DNA of 8,648 nt from the NCBI GenBank assembly GCA_945971755.1, contig CAMFPJ010000056.1, positions 1 through 8,648 on the forward strand, given 5' to 3'. How positions within the stretch are numbered: the first letter of the stretch is position 1; each line of letters begins with the position of its first letter. This document shows, piece by piece, positions 1 to 6,395 of this stretch. The notes below the pieces were generated by a model. It was not told the DNA's origin, ran no database searches, and saw only the letters and a program-made list of their open reading frames with translations. Origin of the DNA: an uncultured Clostridia bacterium. Its GTDB lineage: Bacteria; Bacillota; Clostridia; Oscillospirales; Acutalibacteraceae. The translations under genes and the position numbers were made by a program.

Positions 1-858
1 GGCTCAATTACAGTAACAAAACCCGTAACGGGAATTACTCTTGATAAATCATCAGTAACTCTTAAAAAAGGCGAAACTGCTACAATTACTCCAACAGTAA
101 CACCAGCTGATGCCACGAATAAATCTGTTACTTACTCAACATCAAATTCAAAGGTTGCAAAGGTTTCGGGCGGTAAGATAACTGCTGTGGGCGGCGGTAC
201 TGCCACTATTACCGCAACTGCAGGCGGCAAAAGTGCAAAATGCACCGTTTACGTTAAGGTTGCTCAAACAGGAATTGCTGTTTCAGGCTCAAAAAATAAA
301 ACCGTAAGCGAAGGCTCAACTCTTAAACTTTCAACAGCTAAAGTCCCGTCAGACGCAACTGACAGTTACGGTACTACTTGGAAAACGTCCGACCCTGCTA
401 TTGCAACAGTTTCGACAAACGGTACTGTTACAGGTGTAAAACCCGGTACGGTAACCATTACCGCAACGCAGAACGGCTGGACTGCAGCTTATACGGTTAC
501 AATTACAGAAAAGCCCAGCGAAAGCGAATCTGTGTCTGAATCTGAATCGGAGACAGAGTCGGAAGAATCTTCAAAGGAATCAACAACCGAAAACACAACC
601 GCTCCCACCACAACTGAGGAGTCCACAACTCAAAATACACCCGAAAAGACAAATCTGTTTAAGAGCGCATATAAAAGATTATATGACAGAATTTTTGATA
701 AAACTAAAACTGTTAGCAGAACTTATTATTATATAATGACTTTTTTCGTAGGGTTTATTACTGCCACAGTTTGTATTCCCGTAACAGCCCTTGTTACATC
801 AAGTATTTATAAAAATAAGGATAAGAAAAAAGACCCTGACGGTCCCGAAGAAAAATAA
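1..858 (+). CDS. BIG2-domain cell-surface protein with C-terminal membrane anchor (5'-truncated)
   Basis: The reading frame is open from base 1, so this is the last 285 residues of a longer protein whose start lies outside the window. A GTG at 187 is an internal codon in the middle of a domain, not a start. Two bacterial Ig-like (BIG2) repeats are visible, at about residues 9-88 and 91-169. Each has the hallmark pattern of a lead-in beta strand, a T/S-x-x-x-KxG/EGS turn, a W/Y-x-(T/S)-S-(D/N) stretch, an A-x-V segment, and a G-x-G/KPGT-x-T-I-T-A strand. A Ser/Glu/Thr-rich, low-complexity stalk follows (about 171-217). Then comes a membrane segment (about 243-270, YYYIMTFFVGF onward) and a short Lys/Asp-rich tail (KNKDKKK) that should lie in the cytoplasm. 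There is no LPXTG sorting motif. BIG2 domains are usually adhesive or structural modules of surface proteins; the ligand cannot be told. It is probably co-transcribed with nfo, 10 nt downstream. Confidence -1.
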   Translation, partial: GSITVTKPVTGITLDKSSVTLKKGETATITPTVTPADATNKSVTYSTSNSKVAKVSGGKITAVGGGTATITATAGGKSAKCTVYVKVAQTGIAVSGSKNKTVSEGSTLKLSTAKVPSDATDSYGTTWKTSDPAIATVSTNGTVTGVKPGTVTITATQNGWTAAYTVTITEKPSESESVSESESETESEESSKESTTENTTAPTTTEESTTQNTPEKTNLFKSAYKRLYDRIFDKTKTVSRTYYYIMTFFVGFITATVCIPVTALVTSSIYKNKDKKKDPDGPEEK

Positions 859-868
859 GAGGTAAATT

Positions 869-1699
869 ATGCTTAAAATAGGTTGTCATTTGTCAGCATC
901 TAAAGGCTTTTTGAATATGGGTGAAACGGCTGTTTCCCTCGGCGGTAATACATTTCAGTTTTTTACACGCAATCCCCGCGGCGGCAGCGCAAAAGATATT
1001 GACCCAAGTGACGCAAATGCTCTAATTGAGTTTATGCGAACAAACAGCTTTGCAAAAATATTGGCTCACGCACCTTATACTCTTAACGCATGTGCAAAAG
1101 TTCCGAGTATCCGTGAATTTGCTCACAATACTATGCTTGACGACTTAAAGCGAATGGAATTTGTGCCCGGTAATATGTATAATTTTCATCCGGGCAGCCA
1201 CGTTGAACAGGGCATAGAAAAGGGAATAGAGCTCATTTCAGAGCTTCTTAACGACATTTTGTGGGAAGGTCAGACAACAACCGTTTTGCTTGAAACAATG
1301 GCGGGAAAGGGTAGTGAGGTCGGTTCTCGTTTTGAGGAACTTCGTGAAATTATCGACCGAACTAATCTCAGCGATAAATTAGGCGTTTGCCTTGATACTT
1401 GCCACGTTAACGATGCAGGCTACGACATTGTAAATGACCTTGACGGTGTTTTAACTCAGTTTGATAATGTAATCGGTCTTGAAAGGCTAAAAGCGCTTCA
1501 CCTTAATGACAGTAAAAATCCATTGGGAGCTCATAAAGACAGACACGAGAAGATAGGTGAGGGCTTTATCGGCACCGAAGCATTTGAACGTATAGTTAAT
1601 CATCCGGTTCTTCGCGATTTGCCAATGTTTCTTGAAACGCCCAATGAACTTCCCGGGTACAAGGCAGAAATTTCTCTTTTAAGGTCTTTGCAAAAATAA
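869..1699 (+). CDS. nfo: Endonuclease IV (AP endonuclease, deoxyribonuclease IV)
   Basis: This is a 276-aa class II AP endonuclease of the TIM-barrel Nfo family. It cleaves the DNA backbone 5' of abasic sites and removes 3' blocking groups in base-excision repair in the cytoplasm. The family signatures are all present: GCHLSASKG at the N-terminus, NTFQFFTRNPR (27-37), HAPYTLN (67-73), NFHPGSH (105-111), LDTCHVNDAGYD (175-186) and HLNDSK near 211. The nine metal ligands of the trinuclear zinc site can be matched by spacing to the E. coli enzyme: H67, H107, E142, D176, H179, H211, D224, H226 and E256. Nothing essential is missing and the length is normal. The ATG at 869 is supported by AAGAGG at 857-862, which overlaps the stop codon of the upstream surface-protein gene, so translation may be coupled. 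A terminator lies about 20 nt after the stop. Confidence -1.
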   Translation: MLKIGCHLSASKGFLNMGETAVSLGGNTFQFFTRNPRGGSAKDIDPSDANALIEFMRTNSFAKILAHAPYTLNACAKVPSIREFAHNTMLDDLKRMEFVPGNMYNFHPGSHVEQGIEKGIELISELLNDILWEGQTTTVLLETMAGKGSEVGSRFEELREIIDRTNLSDKLGVCLDTCHVNDAGYDIVNDLDGVLTQFDNVIGLERLKALHLNDSKNPLGAHKDRHEKIGEGFIGTEAFERIVNHPVLRDLPMFLETPNELPGYKAEISLLRSLQK

Positions 1700-1717
1700 A
1701 TAACAAAACATATAGAC

Positions 1718-1754
1718 AAAGGCACTGTAAAACAATACAGTGTCTTTACTTTTT
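1718..1754 (+). terminator. Rho-independent terminator after nfo
   Basis: A 12-bp inverted repeat pairs 1718-1729 (AAAGGCACTGTA) with 1736-1747 (TACAGTGTCTTT), including one G-T pair, around a 6-nt AAACAA loop. It is followed by a short T run at 1750-1754. It ends the surface protein-nfo transcript and separates it from the cotJ cluster. Confidence -1.
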
Positions 1755-1816
1755 GCTGTAAACAAGTGAGAACAGGCTGAATAGTATGTAACGGAGTTTA
1801 ATTCCAAATCAAATAA

Positions 1817-1822
1817 AAGGAG
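1817..1822 (+). promoter_or_regulatory. Ribosome binding site that fixes the TTG start of cotJA
   Basis: AAGGAG lies 8 nt before the TTG at 1831. The next in-frame ATG is internal, within the conserved MAYVPFQ motif, so the TTG is the credible start. Confidence -1.
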
Positions 1823-1830
1823 AAATATTC

Positions 1831-2073
1831 TTGGACAAATTTTTAGAAGAATTGGAAAACAACATTCAAAAAACGTGCTTTTGTGAAGACAAAGATATTG
1901 AATGTTCAAACGAATATAAGGGTATATCCAAACTTCCGAAAAACCCGGTAGTTGCAATGGCTTACGTGCCTTTTCAAACTTGTACAGATGAGTACGATGT
2001 AGAAAAAGCACTTTGCTACGGAACATTGTTCCCCGTTCTCAACAAACCGTTTTTAGGAGGAAAATGTATATGA
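1831..2073 (+). CDS. cotJA: Spore coat-associated protein CotJA
   Basis: This is an 80-aa protein with the CotJA signature in its C-terminal half: MAYVPFQ (43-49), then an acidic Tyr-Asp-Val-Glu-Lys-Ala-Leu stretch, GTLFP (64-68) and NKPF (71-74). The first 30 residues are acidic and variable, with three cysteines (C16, C18, C25). In Bacillus subtilis the cotJ products are mother-cell proteins of the spore coat, and CotJA helps incorporate CotJC. The start is a TTG with AAGGAG 8 nt upstream. The stop TGA overlaps the ATG of cotJB by 4 nt (ATGA), so the two are translationally coupled. Known cotJ operons depend on sigma-E; I could not find a convincing sigma-E promoter in 1755-1816. The cluster identity, based on all three genes in order, makes this call firm. 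Confidence -1.
   Translation: MDKFLEELENNIQKTCFCEDKDIECSNEYKGISKLPKNPVVAMAYVPFQTCTDEYDVEKALCYGTLFPVLNKPFLGGKCI
2055..2060 (+). promoter_or_regulatory. Ribosome binding site of cotJB
   Basis: AGGAGG lies inside the 3' end of cotJA, 9 nt before the ATG at 2070 and only 3 nt before an in-frame ATG at 2064. This spacing argues for 2070 as the start rather than 2064 or the ATG at 2013. Confidence -1.
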
Positions 2074-2318
2074 CAGAGCGTGAAAAACTGTTAAAACAAC
2101 TATCTGCACTTCAGTTTGCATCATGGGAGCTTCATTTGTATATGGATACTCATCCTTATGACAAAGATGCAATGGAAATGAATAGAAGATACGCCCGTAG
2201 GAGCGAAGATTTAAAGGCGCTTTTTGAATCAAAATACGGACCGCTCAGCAGCGTTTCCGGAACAGGTGAGCAGTGGTTAAAAAATCCTTGGCCATGGGAT
2301 ATTAAGGAGTGTGTTTAA
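2070..2318 (+). CDS. cotJB: Spore coat protein CotJB
   Basis: This is an 82-aa protein of the CotJB family. Recognisable features are an N-terminal amphipathic helix (MTEREKLLKQL), the ELHLYMDTHPYDKDA segment (20-34), KYGPLS (55-60) and the Trp/Pro-rich tail NPWPWD (72-77), which is typical of the family. The reading frame stays open further upstream to an ATG at 2013, but that would add 19 residues read in the other frame of cotJA. The AGGAGG at 2055-2060 and the ATGA overlap favour 2070. In the spore coat, CotJB is found with CotJA and CotJC; its biochemical role is not known. cotJC begins 6 nt after its stop. Confidence -1.
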   Translation: MTEREKLLKQLSALQFASWELHLYMDTHPYDKDAMEMNRRYARRSEDLKALFESKYGPLSSVSGTGEQWLKNPWPWDIKECV

Positions 2319-2324
2319 TAAATT

Positions 2325-2963
2325 ATGTTTCAATATGAGAAAAAACTGCAGTATCCGGTGAATATTAAAAACCCCAATCCGAAATACGCACAAATAATAA
2401 TCAGTCAATACGGCGGACCGGACGGCGAACTCGGTGCATCACTTCGCTATTTGTCACAACGCTTTTCAATGCCGTATCCCGAACTTAAAGGACTTTTGAC
2501 AGATATAGGTACAGAAGAACTGGGACATCTTGAAATGATAGGTGCTATTGTTTATCAGCTTACAAGAAATTTGTCTATTGAACAAATTAAGAAATCAGGC
2601 TTTGATACCTATTTTGTTGACCATACAACGGGAGTTTATCCGTTAGCTGCAAGCGGTACACCATTTACGGCAACTTATCTTCAAAGTAAAGGTGATGTAA
2701 TTACAGACCTTCATGAAAATTTAGCAGCAGAGCAAAAAGCAAGAACGACTTATGATAACATTTTGCGTCTTGTTGATGACCCTGACGTGCGCGAACCAAT
2801 TAAATTCTTGCGTGAACGTGAAATCGTGCATTATCAACGTTTCGGTGAAGGCTTGCGTTTAGCGACCGACCGAATGAATGAAAAGAATTTCTATGCATTT
2901 AATCCAAGCTTTGATACCCATTGCAATAAAAAAGGCAATATGAACAGAAATCAAAATAAATAA
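2325..2963 (+). CDS. cotJC: Spore coat protein CotJC, manganese catalase family
   Basis: This is a 212-aa ferritin-like four-helix protein of the dinuclear manganese catalase family. The expected five metal ligands are E35, E65 and H68 (in EELGH), E136 (in ENLAAEQ) and H169 (in REREIVHY). The 3-residue E65-H68 and 33-residue E136-H169 spacings match non-spore manganese catalases. It is therefore probably able to bind two Mn ions and could remove hydrogen peroxide at the spore coat, although catalase activity is inferred. The C-terminal tail (NKKGNMNRNQNK) is Asn/Lys-rich and likely disordered. An in-frame stop at 2319-2321 excludes upstream starts. The nearest AAGGAG (2304-2309) is 15 nt before the ATG, which is long, so re-initiation from cotJB translation is likely. 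Confidence -1.
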   Translation: MFQYEKKLQYPVNIKNPNPKYAQIIISQYGGPDGELGASLRYLSQRFSMPYPELKGLLTDIGTEELGHLEMIGAIVYQLTRNLSIEQIKKSGFDTYFVDHTTGVYPLAASGTPFTATYLQSKGDVITDLHENLAAEQKARTTYDNILRLVDDPDVREPIKFLREREIVHYQRFGEGLRLATDRMNEKNFYAFNPSFDTHCNKKGNMNRNQNK

Positions 2964-2967
2964 AAAG

Positions 2968-2997
2968 AATCACCGATTACAAGCGTAGTCGGTGATT
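2968..2997. terminator. Bidirectional terminator between cotJC and the opposing gene
   Basis: A 13-bp stem pairs 2968-2980 with 2985-2997 (AATCACCGATTAC with GTAGTCGGTGATT, one T-G pair) around an AAGC loop. On the + strand only a short T run follows, up to 2999. On the - strand the bases after the stem (2967 down to 2952) read as a long U-rich tract, which overlaps the 3' end of cotJC. It can serve the two convergent transcripts. Confidence -1.
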
Positions 2998-3014
2998 TTC
3001 TGTATTTATCAAAT

Positions 3015-3569
3015 TTACGCAAATTCGTAAAAATCAATAATATTTTCAATTTCTTTTTTTGCAACCTCAAAAAGATTTTTACCAAGGTCTGCAAAATCTT
3101 CTCTCTCACAAAGCATTGCAAAAGAATTCCCGATTTCTGAGGCAATATCATTACCCTTGCGAACGGCAAGGTAATAAAGACTGTATTCAGCCGCATCATC
3201 AAGTCTGTCGTAAAAATCAAATGCTTGATTTCTTACCGTATCATACATATTGTTAACAGCCGTATTTGAAAGGAGGGGAGACGGAAGAGAATGATTTATG
3301 CAGTATTCTGCAGTAAATGCAAGCAAAACTTTAATTTGATAAACCGTGTCGGCGTCAAAATCAAGTGAGCCAACCTCTCTTGAAAGGTCTTTTATCATCT
3401 TTGTTTCATCAACAAAAATATCTGCAAGGTGTTTGCCGAGTTTCTTTGCTTTTTCGGAGTTGCCGTTGCTTCTTTGACGGGTCATTTCCGCAATAACCGC
3501 AATTTCATCAAAGTTTTCTTCGGGCTTACCATTGTCGTTGAAAATCTTTACGTCGCTGTCGTCAAACAT
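3015..3569 (-). CDS. Hypothetical alpha-helical protein, 184 aa
   Basis: I do not recognise this protein. It is 184 residues, acidic at the N-terminus, with no signal peptide, no membrane segment and no evident catalytic motif. By eye it is almost wholly amphipathic helix, with successive stretches such as VIAEMTRQ, AKKLGKHLADIFVDE, VYQIKVLLAFTAEYCI, YDRLDDAAEYSLYYLAV and LFEVAKKEIENIIDFYEF. The ATG at 3569 is well supported by AGGAGG (3578-3583) 8 nt upstream. It follows the PHP-domain gene on the same strand after 50 nt, so the two are probably one transcript, ended by the terminator at 2968-2997. The gene is real, given its ribosome binding site, coherent length and flanking terminator. 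A small cytoplasmic accessory or regulatory role is possible but not shown. Confidence -1.
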   Translation of the reverse strand: MFDDSDVKIFNDNGKPEENFDEIAVIAEMTRQRSNGNSEKAKKLGKHLADIFVDETKMIKDLSREVGSLDFDADTVYQIKVLLAFTAEYCINHSLPSPLLSNTAVNNMYDTVRNQAFDFYDRLDDAAEYSLYYLAVRKGNDIASEIGNSFAMLCEREDFADLGKNLFEVAKKEIENIIDFYEFA

Positions 3570-3619
3570 AATACCGACCTCCTTAATAAGATTTATGTAT
3601 GTATTAAATTATGCAAAGT

Positions 3620-4498
3620 TTATGCATTTGTTTCTGTGGCTTGCGCTAATTTCTTCTGAAGTCTTTTCTGCTTTGACTTGTATGTAAGCAAAGCATGCAA
3701 GTCGTCGTCAGTTGTAGTATAGTCACCGAGAGAGACTTTATACTCATTGTAAAGACCGTGAAAATCACTGCCGCCCGTAATAAGTATTTTTGCTTTTGAC
3801 GCTTTTTTGCAAAGTAAAGCTTGTTGATCTTCATTTGCGCTTGGGTGATTAACTTCAATACCGTCAATTCCCATAGCAATTAAATCATCAATGTTGTTTT
3901 CACAGCCCGTAAGGAACGGGTGAGCTAAAATTGCAATACCGCCCGCTTCGTGAGTAGCGTCAATAACGTCTTTGGTGCTCTCATATTTAGGAGTGATAAG
4001 TATATTTTCTTCGCTTTCTTTGGTGAAAAGCTTTTTATACATTTCTCCGTTGAAAGACTCGGCATATCCACACTCAATAAGAGCTTGCATAATATGCTTT
4101 TTATAAAGATTTGTTGAGCCGTTAGCACATTTTGTAATAAATTCAGTAGGTATTGGATACCGCTTTGCAACCTGAAGCATCATAAAATGTGACGCTCTTT
4201 TTCTTGCCATTGAGTTGCGCTTGCAAAGGCCCTCAAGCATTTCGGGAGAGTCAGGAAGGTAGCAGAGAATATGAATATTTTTGCCGATTTCTTCAAAAGT
4301 GGAGGAAAATTCGACACCGGGAATAACCTGAACACCGTGTCTTGCTCCGATTACCTTTCCTCGAACTGTGCCCGCAAGACAGTCATGGTCGGTTATTGCT
4401 ATTGTTTTAAGCCCTTTTTTAGCAGCTAATGTAATAATTTCCTCAATTCCCAGTGAACCGTCAGAAAGCCTTGTGTGACAGTGTAAATCTCCGCTCAC
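3620..4498 (-). CDS. PHP-domain metal-dependent phosphoesterase (TrpH / RNase AM-like)
   Basis: This is a 292-aa stand-alone PHP (polymerase and histidinol phosphatase) domain protein. Metal-binding motifs in order are DLHCHTRLSDGS (H6, H8, D13), ITDHD (D37, H38), GVEFS (E63), H76 in NIHILCY, LAHPF (H193) and GGSDFHG (D245, H247). Length and motif order match the TrpH/YciV group, whose studied members act as 3',5'-nucleoside bisphosphate phosphatase or as 5'-3' exonuclease on short RNA and rRNA 5' ends. The exact substrate here is inferred. The start is a GTG at 4498, with GGAGG (4507-4511) 8 nt upstream. The frame stays open to an ATG at 4585, but those 29 residues would run through the ribosome binding site and the promoter. 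It is cytoplasmic, and followed by the 184-aa hypothetical gene. Confidence -1.
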   Translation of the reverse strand: MSGDLHCHTRLSDGSLGIEEIITLAAKKGLKTIAITDHDCLAGTVRGKVIGARHGVQVIPGVEFSSTFEEIGKNIHILCYLPDSPEMLEGLCKRNSMARKRASHFMMLQVAKRYPIPTEFITKCANGSTNLYKKHIMQALIECGYAESFNGEMYKKLFTKESEENILITPKYESTKDVIDATHEAGGIAILAHPFLTGCENNIDDLIAMGIDGIEVNHPSANEDQQALLCKKASKAKILITGGSDFHGLYNEYKVSLGDYTTTDDDLHALLTYKSKQKRLQKKLAQATETNA

Positions 4499-4506
4499 GA
4501 TATATA

Positions 4507-4511
4507 CCTCC
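4507..4511 (-). promoter_or_regulatory. Ribosome binding site that fixes the GTG start of the PHP gene
   Basis: GGAGG on the - strand lies 8 nt before the GTG at 4498. It decides the start against the upstream in-frame ATG at 4585. Confidence -1.
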
Positions 4512-4556
4512 AAAAACAAGCGTAAAAAGGTGCATAACCCCTCAATATATATTATG

Positions 4557-4585
4557 ATTATATACCCAAATTCTGAAAAAATCAA
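4557..4585 (-). promoter_or_regulatory. Sigma-A-type promoter for the PHP gene
   Basis: On the - strand, TTGATT (4585-4580) and TATAAT (4562-4557) are separated by exactly 17 nt. The -10 box is a perfect consensus match and the -35 matches four of six bases. Transcription should start near 4550, giving a leader of about 50 nt before the GTG at 4498. This suggests vegetative expression of the PHP and hypothetical genes, unlike the sporulation genes on the other strand. Confidence -1.
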
Positions 4586-4711
4586 GTAAAATGTTGATTA
4601 TCTGCTAAAATAGTTATATATTGACTTATTTTGGGTTAAAATAGATAAATTTTGAAAAAAAATTCCACTTTTTGCACAAAAAAATTATACAATAAAAACA
4701 TCTAAAATAAA
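4586..4711. other. AT-rich intergenic spacer
   Basis: This is a very AT-rich stretch between the metallophosphoesterase terminator and the PHP promoter, with many A and T runs. One TATAAT on the - strand (4689-4684) has no acceptable -35 box. I see no ORF, RNA gene or repeat in it. Confidence -1.
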
Positions 4712-4746
4712 TACAAAAACGGTGAGCCGTTAAATGCTCACCGTTT
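4712..4746 (-). terminator. Rho-independent terminator after the metallophosphoesterase gene
   Basis: A perfect 11-bp stem pairs 4717-4727 with 4736-4746 (AAACGGTGAGC with GCTCACCGTTT) around an 8-nt loop. On the - strand a T-rich tract follows immediately. It lies 12 nt past the stop of the phosphoesterase gene and ends the thrS transcript unit. Confidence -1.
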
Positions 4747-4758
4747 AAGCTTTAATGA

Positions 4759-6375
4759 TTATTCATCAATCTTCATTTTCTTTCCATACTTAATTTGGTT
4801 GACGACAAAACCTATGCCGAAAATCAAAATCAAGGGAATAAGGAGAACAATCAAACCGATTACAAGAGCGGCGATAATTCCGGGACCCTTCTTGCTTTTA
4901 ATTGTTCTTTCCTGTCTGACTTCTTCGGGAACGGGACCTTGCTCGCCTTCACCATAAAACGGCATAATCGGAAGAACCGTGTTGTAAGAGGGAATTGAGC
5001 GGTTGTGAATAAGCGGTTCAACAAAATCAAACAGAGAATCGGAAACCTTAATAAGTTTTCTGATTTTAATATGTAACGTGTCAAATATTGAGTCAAGAAT
5101 ACTGATAAGCCCCATTGTGATTTTGTATTCAGGGTCTTCAGGATTGTAAAGATTATCTCCGCCGTAAAGATTTAATACCATTTTAATGATAAAATCAACT
5201 ACGCTGTCATTTTTGATTGCTTCATAATCCTCTTTTTTTAGTCCTGTTTCTTTCTTCGTCCATTTTGCAACAGTACCGATTGTGAGCTTGTTAAGAATTT
5301 TCGCAATAGGTTTGATTAGCCAACCTATTTTATAAATAAGTTTCTTCTTAATGCTCATGGCAGTAACCATTGTTGCAAAAGTTTCTGTGTCATCTGCGGC
5401 GGCATGAACCATATCCACAATCATTCCTGCAAGCTGATGTTCAAGGTGGCCTTTCATTGTTCCGCCCCAAAGTTCACACTCAGGCTTAACAGTGATAAAG
5501 TCGGTTGTGGTGCTGACAACATCTTTGTCTGGGTCAAGCACAACCGTGCGAATTGTACCCGGGTAACCTATCGGCGAAGCACTGGCTATTGTATAGAATG
5601 TATTTCCTCGCTTGGAAACTATCTTATCAATACTGTGAATGTGAGTGTGACCGGTGAGCATAAACTGCATACCTAAATCAGCAAACTGCTCGCGGCGAAT
5701 GTCGAAATCACCGAACATATCATTTTTACCGATAAGTGCATATATGGGGGACGGAGCAATCATGGGGTGGTGCGTCATTGAAAGAATAAATTCACCGTTT
5801 TTCTTTGCATCTTCAACCTGTTCTTTTATCCAGTTAAAACAATCGTCGGAAACGCCGCTTTTTCCTGATAAATTTTTATCGTCGTTAATTGCTAAAAGGC
5901 GGTAACCATCCGCAAGCTTGACGGAGTATGACATACTGGGCTGATGAACCGACAAAGCTTGGTCAGGACCGAATTCACGGTACATTTCAAACAAATCTTC
6001 ACGCTTTGCCGCAGGAATTTCAACCTTTTCATCACCACGGTATGCATAGGTTTTGCCGTCGTCCTGAAAATCGTGAGTTGCCGTTAAAACAAAAACTCTC
6101 TTGCCTGCATTTTTAAGGTCACGGAGCATCTCAATAAATTCTTTGTGGGAATCAAAATCTCCGTTTGTTGTTGTATCACCTGAGAGAAGAACAATATCCG
6201 TTCTTGTATCGTTCTTAATCTGCTCAAAGGCGGCGGCAAGAACCTCAGCGGCGTCCTTTAACAAAAGTTGACTTTTTGAGTTGCCTTTGTCGTACGCTTT
6301 GCCCTCGGTACCGAGCTTTTTTGAATAATAATGTGTATCGGTTATAACCGTAACGGTTAACGGTGCTTTTGCCAT
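4759..6375 (-). CDS. Tail-anchored calcineurin-like metallophosphoesterase
   Basis: This is a 538-aa protein. Residues about 5-250 form a calcineurin-like phosphoesterase domain: DTH (D13, H15), GDTTTNGD (D67), ATHD (99-102), THHP (H202, H203) and GHTHIH (H243, H245). The third motif is normally GNHD; here the Asn is replaced by Thr (T100), while His101 and Asp102 remain. A poorly recognised, largely helical region of about 230 residues follows. Near the C-terminus is one strong membrane segment (about 498-525), flanked by KSKK and KYGKK. With no N-terminal signal peptide, the catalytic domain should face the cytoplasm, anchored by its tail. The family includes phosphodiesterases and phosphatases; the substrate is unknown. 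The ATG at 6375 has a weak AAAGAG (6388-6383) 7 nt upstream. The gene lies 20 nt after thrS with no terminator between, so it should share the thrS T-box transcript. Confidence -1.
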   Translation of the reverse strand: MAKAPLTVTVITDTHYYSKKLGTEGKAYDKGNSKSQLLLKDAAEVLAAAFEQIKNDTRTDIVLLSGDTTTNGDFDSHKEFIEMLRDLKNAGKRVFVLTATHDFQDDGKTYAYRGDEKVEIPAAKREDLFEMYREFGPDQALSVHQPSMSYSVKLADGYRLLAINDDKNLSGKSGVSDDCFNWIKEQVEDAKKNGEFILSMTHHPMIAPSPIYALIGKNDMFGDFDIRREQFADLGMQFMLTGHTHIHSIDKIVSKRGNTFYTIASASPIGYPGTIRTVVLDPDKDVVSTTTDFITVKPECELWGGTMKGHLEHQLAGMIVDMVHAAADDTETFATMVTAMSIKKKLIYKIGWLIKPIAKILNKLTIGTVAKWTKKETGLKKEDYEAIKNDSVVDFIIKMVLNLYGGDNLYNPEDPEYKITMGLISILDSIFDTLHIKIRKLIKVSDSLFDFVEPLIHNRSIPSYNTVLPIMPFYGEGEQGPVPEEVRQERTIKSKKGPGIIAALVIGLIVLLIPLILIFGIGFVVNQIKYGKKMKIDE

Positions 6376-6395
6376 ACAATCACTCTTTCGTTTAT

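Noticed and set aside
511..650. Repeated GAATC/GAAAGC-like units in the surface-protein gene, suggesting a short tandem repeat or CRISPR-like array
   Set aside because: These simply encode the Ser/Glu/Thr-rich stalk; unit length and spacing are irregular and the frame is open throughout.
1755..1816. A sigma-E promoter expected before cotJA
   Set aside because: I looked for the sigma-E -35 and -10 patterns with 14-15 nt spacing and found only partial matches, so I do not list a site.
1679..2026. A 115-codon - strand open frame opposite the nfo terminator and cotJA
   Set aside because: It runs through a terminator and antisense to cotJA, is rich in Phe/Cys/Leu as shadows often are, and has no good ribosome binding site.
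3570..3619. A CATACAT sequence on the - strand resembling a sigma-E -10 box before the 184-aa gene
   Set aside because: The only matching -35-like sequences are at the wrong distance (6 or 17 nt), so the resemblance is probably chance in AT-rich DNA.
4499..4585. A 29-residue hydrophobic N-terminal extension of the PHP protein that could look like a signal peptide
   Set aside because: It would read through a GGAGG ribosome binding site and overlap the promoter; PHP enzymes of this group begin at the DLHCHT motif and are cytoplasmic.
4684..4689. A second TATAAT on the - strand in the AT-rich spacer
   Set aside because: There is no acceptable -35 box 16-18 nt upstream, and the hexamer is easily found by chance in such AT-rich sequence.
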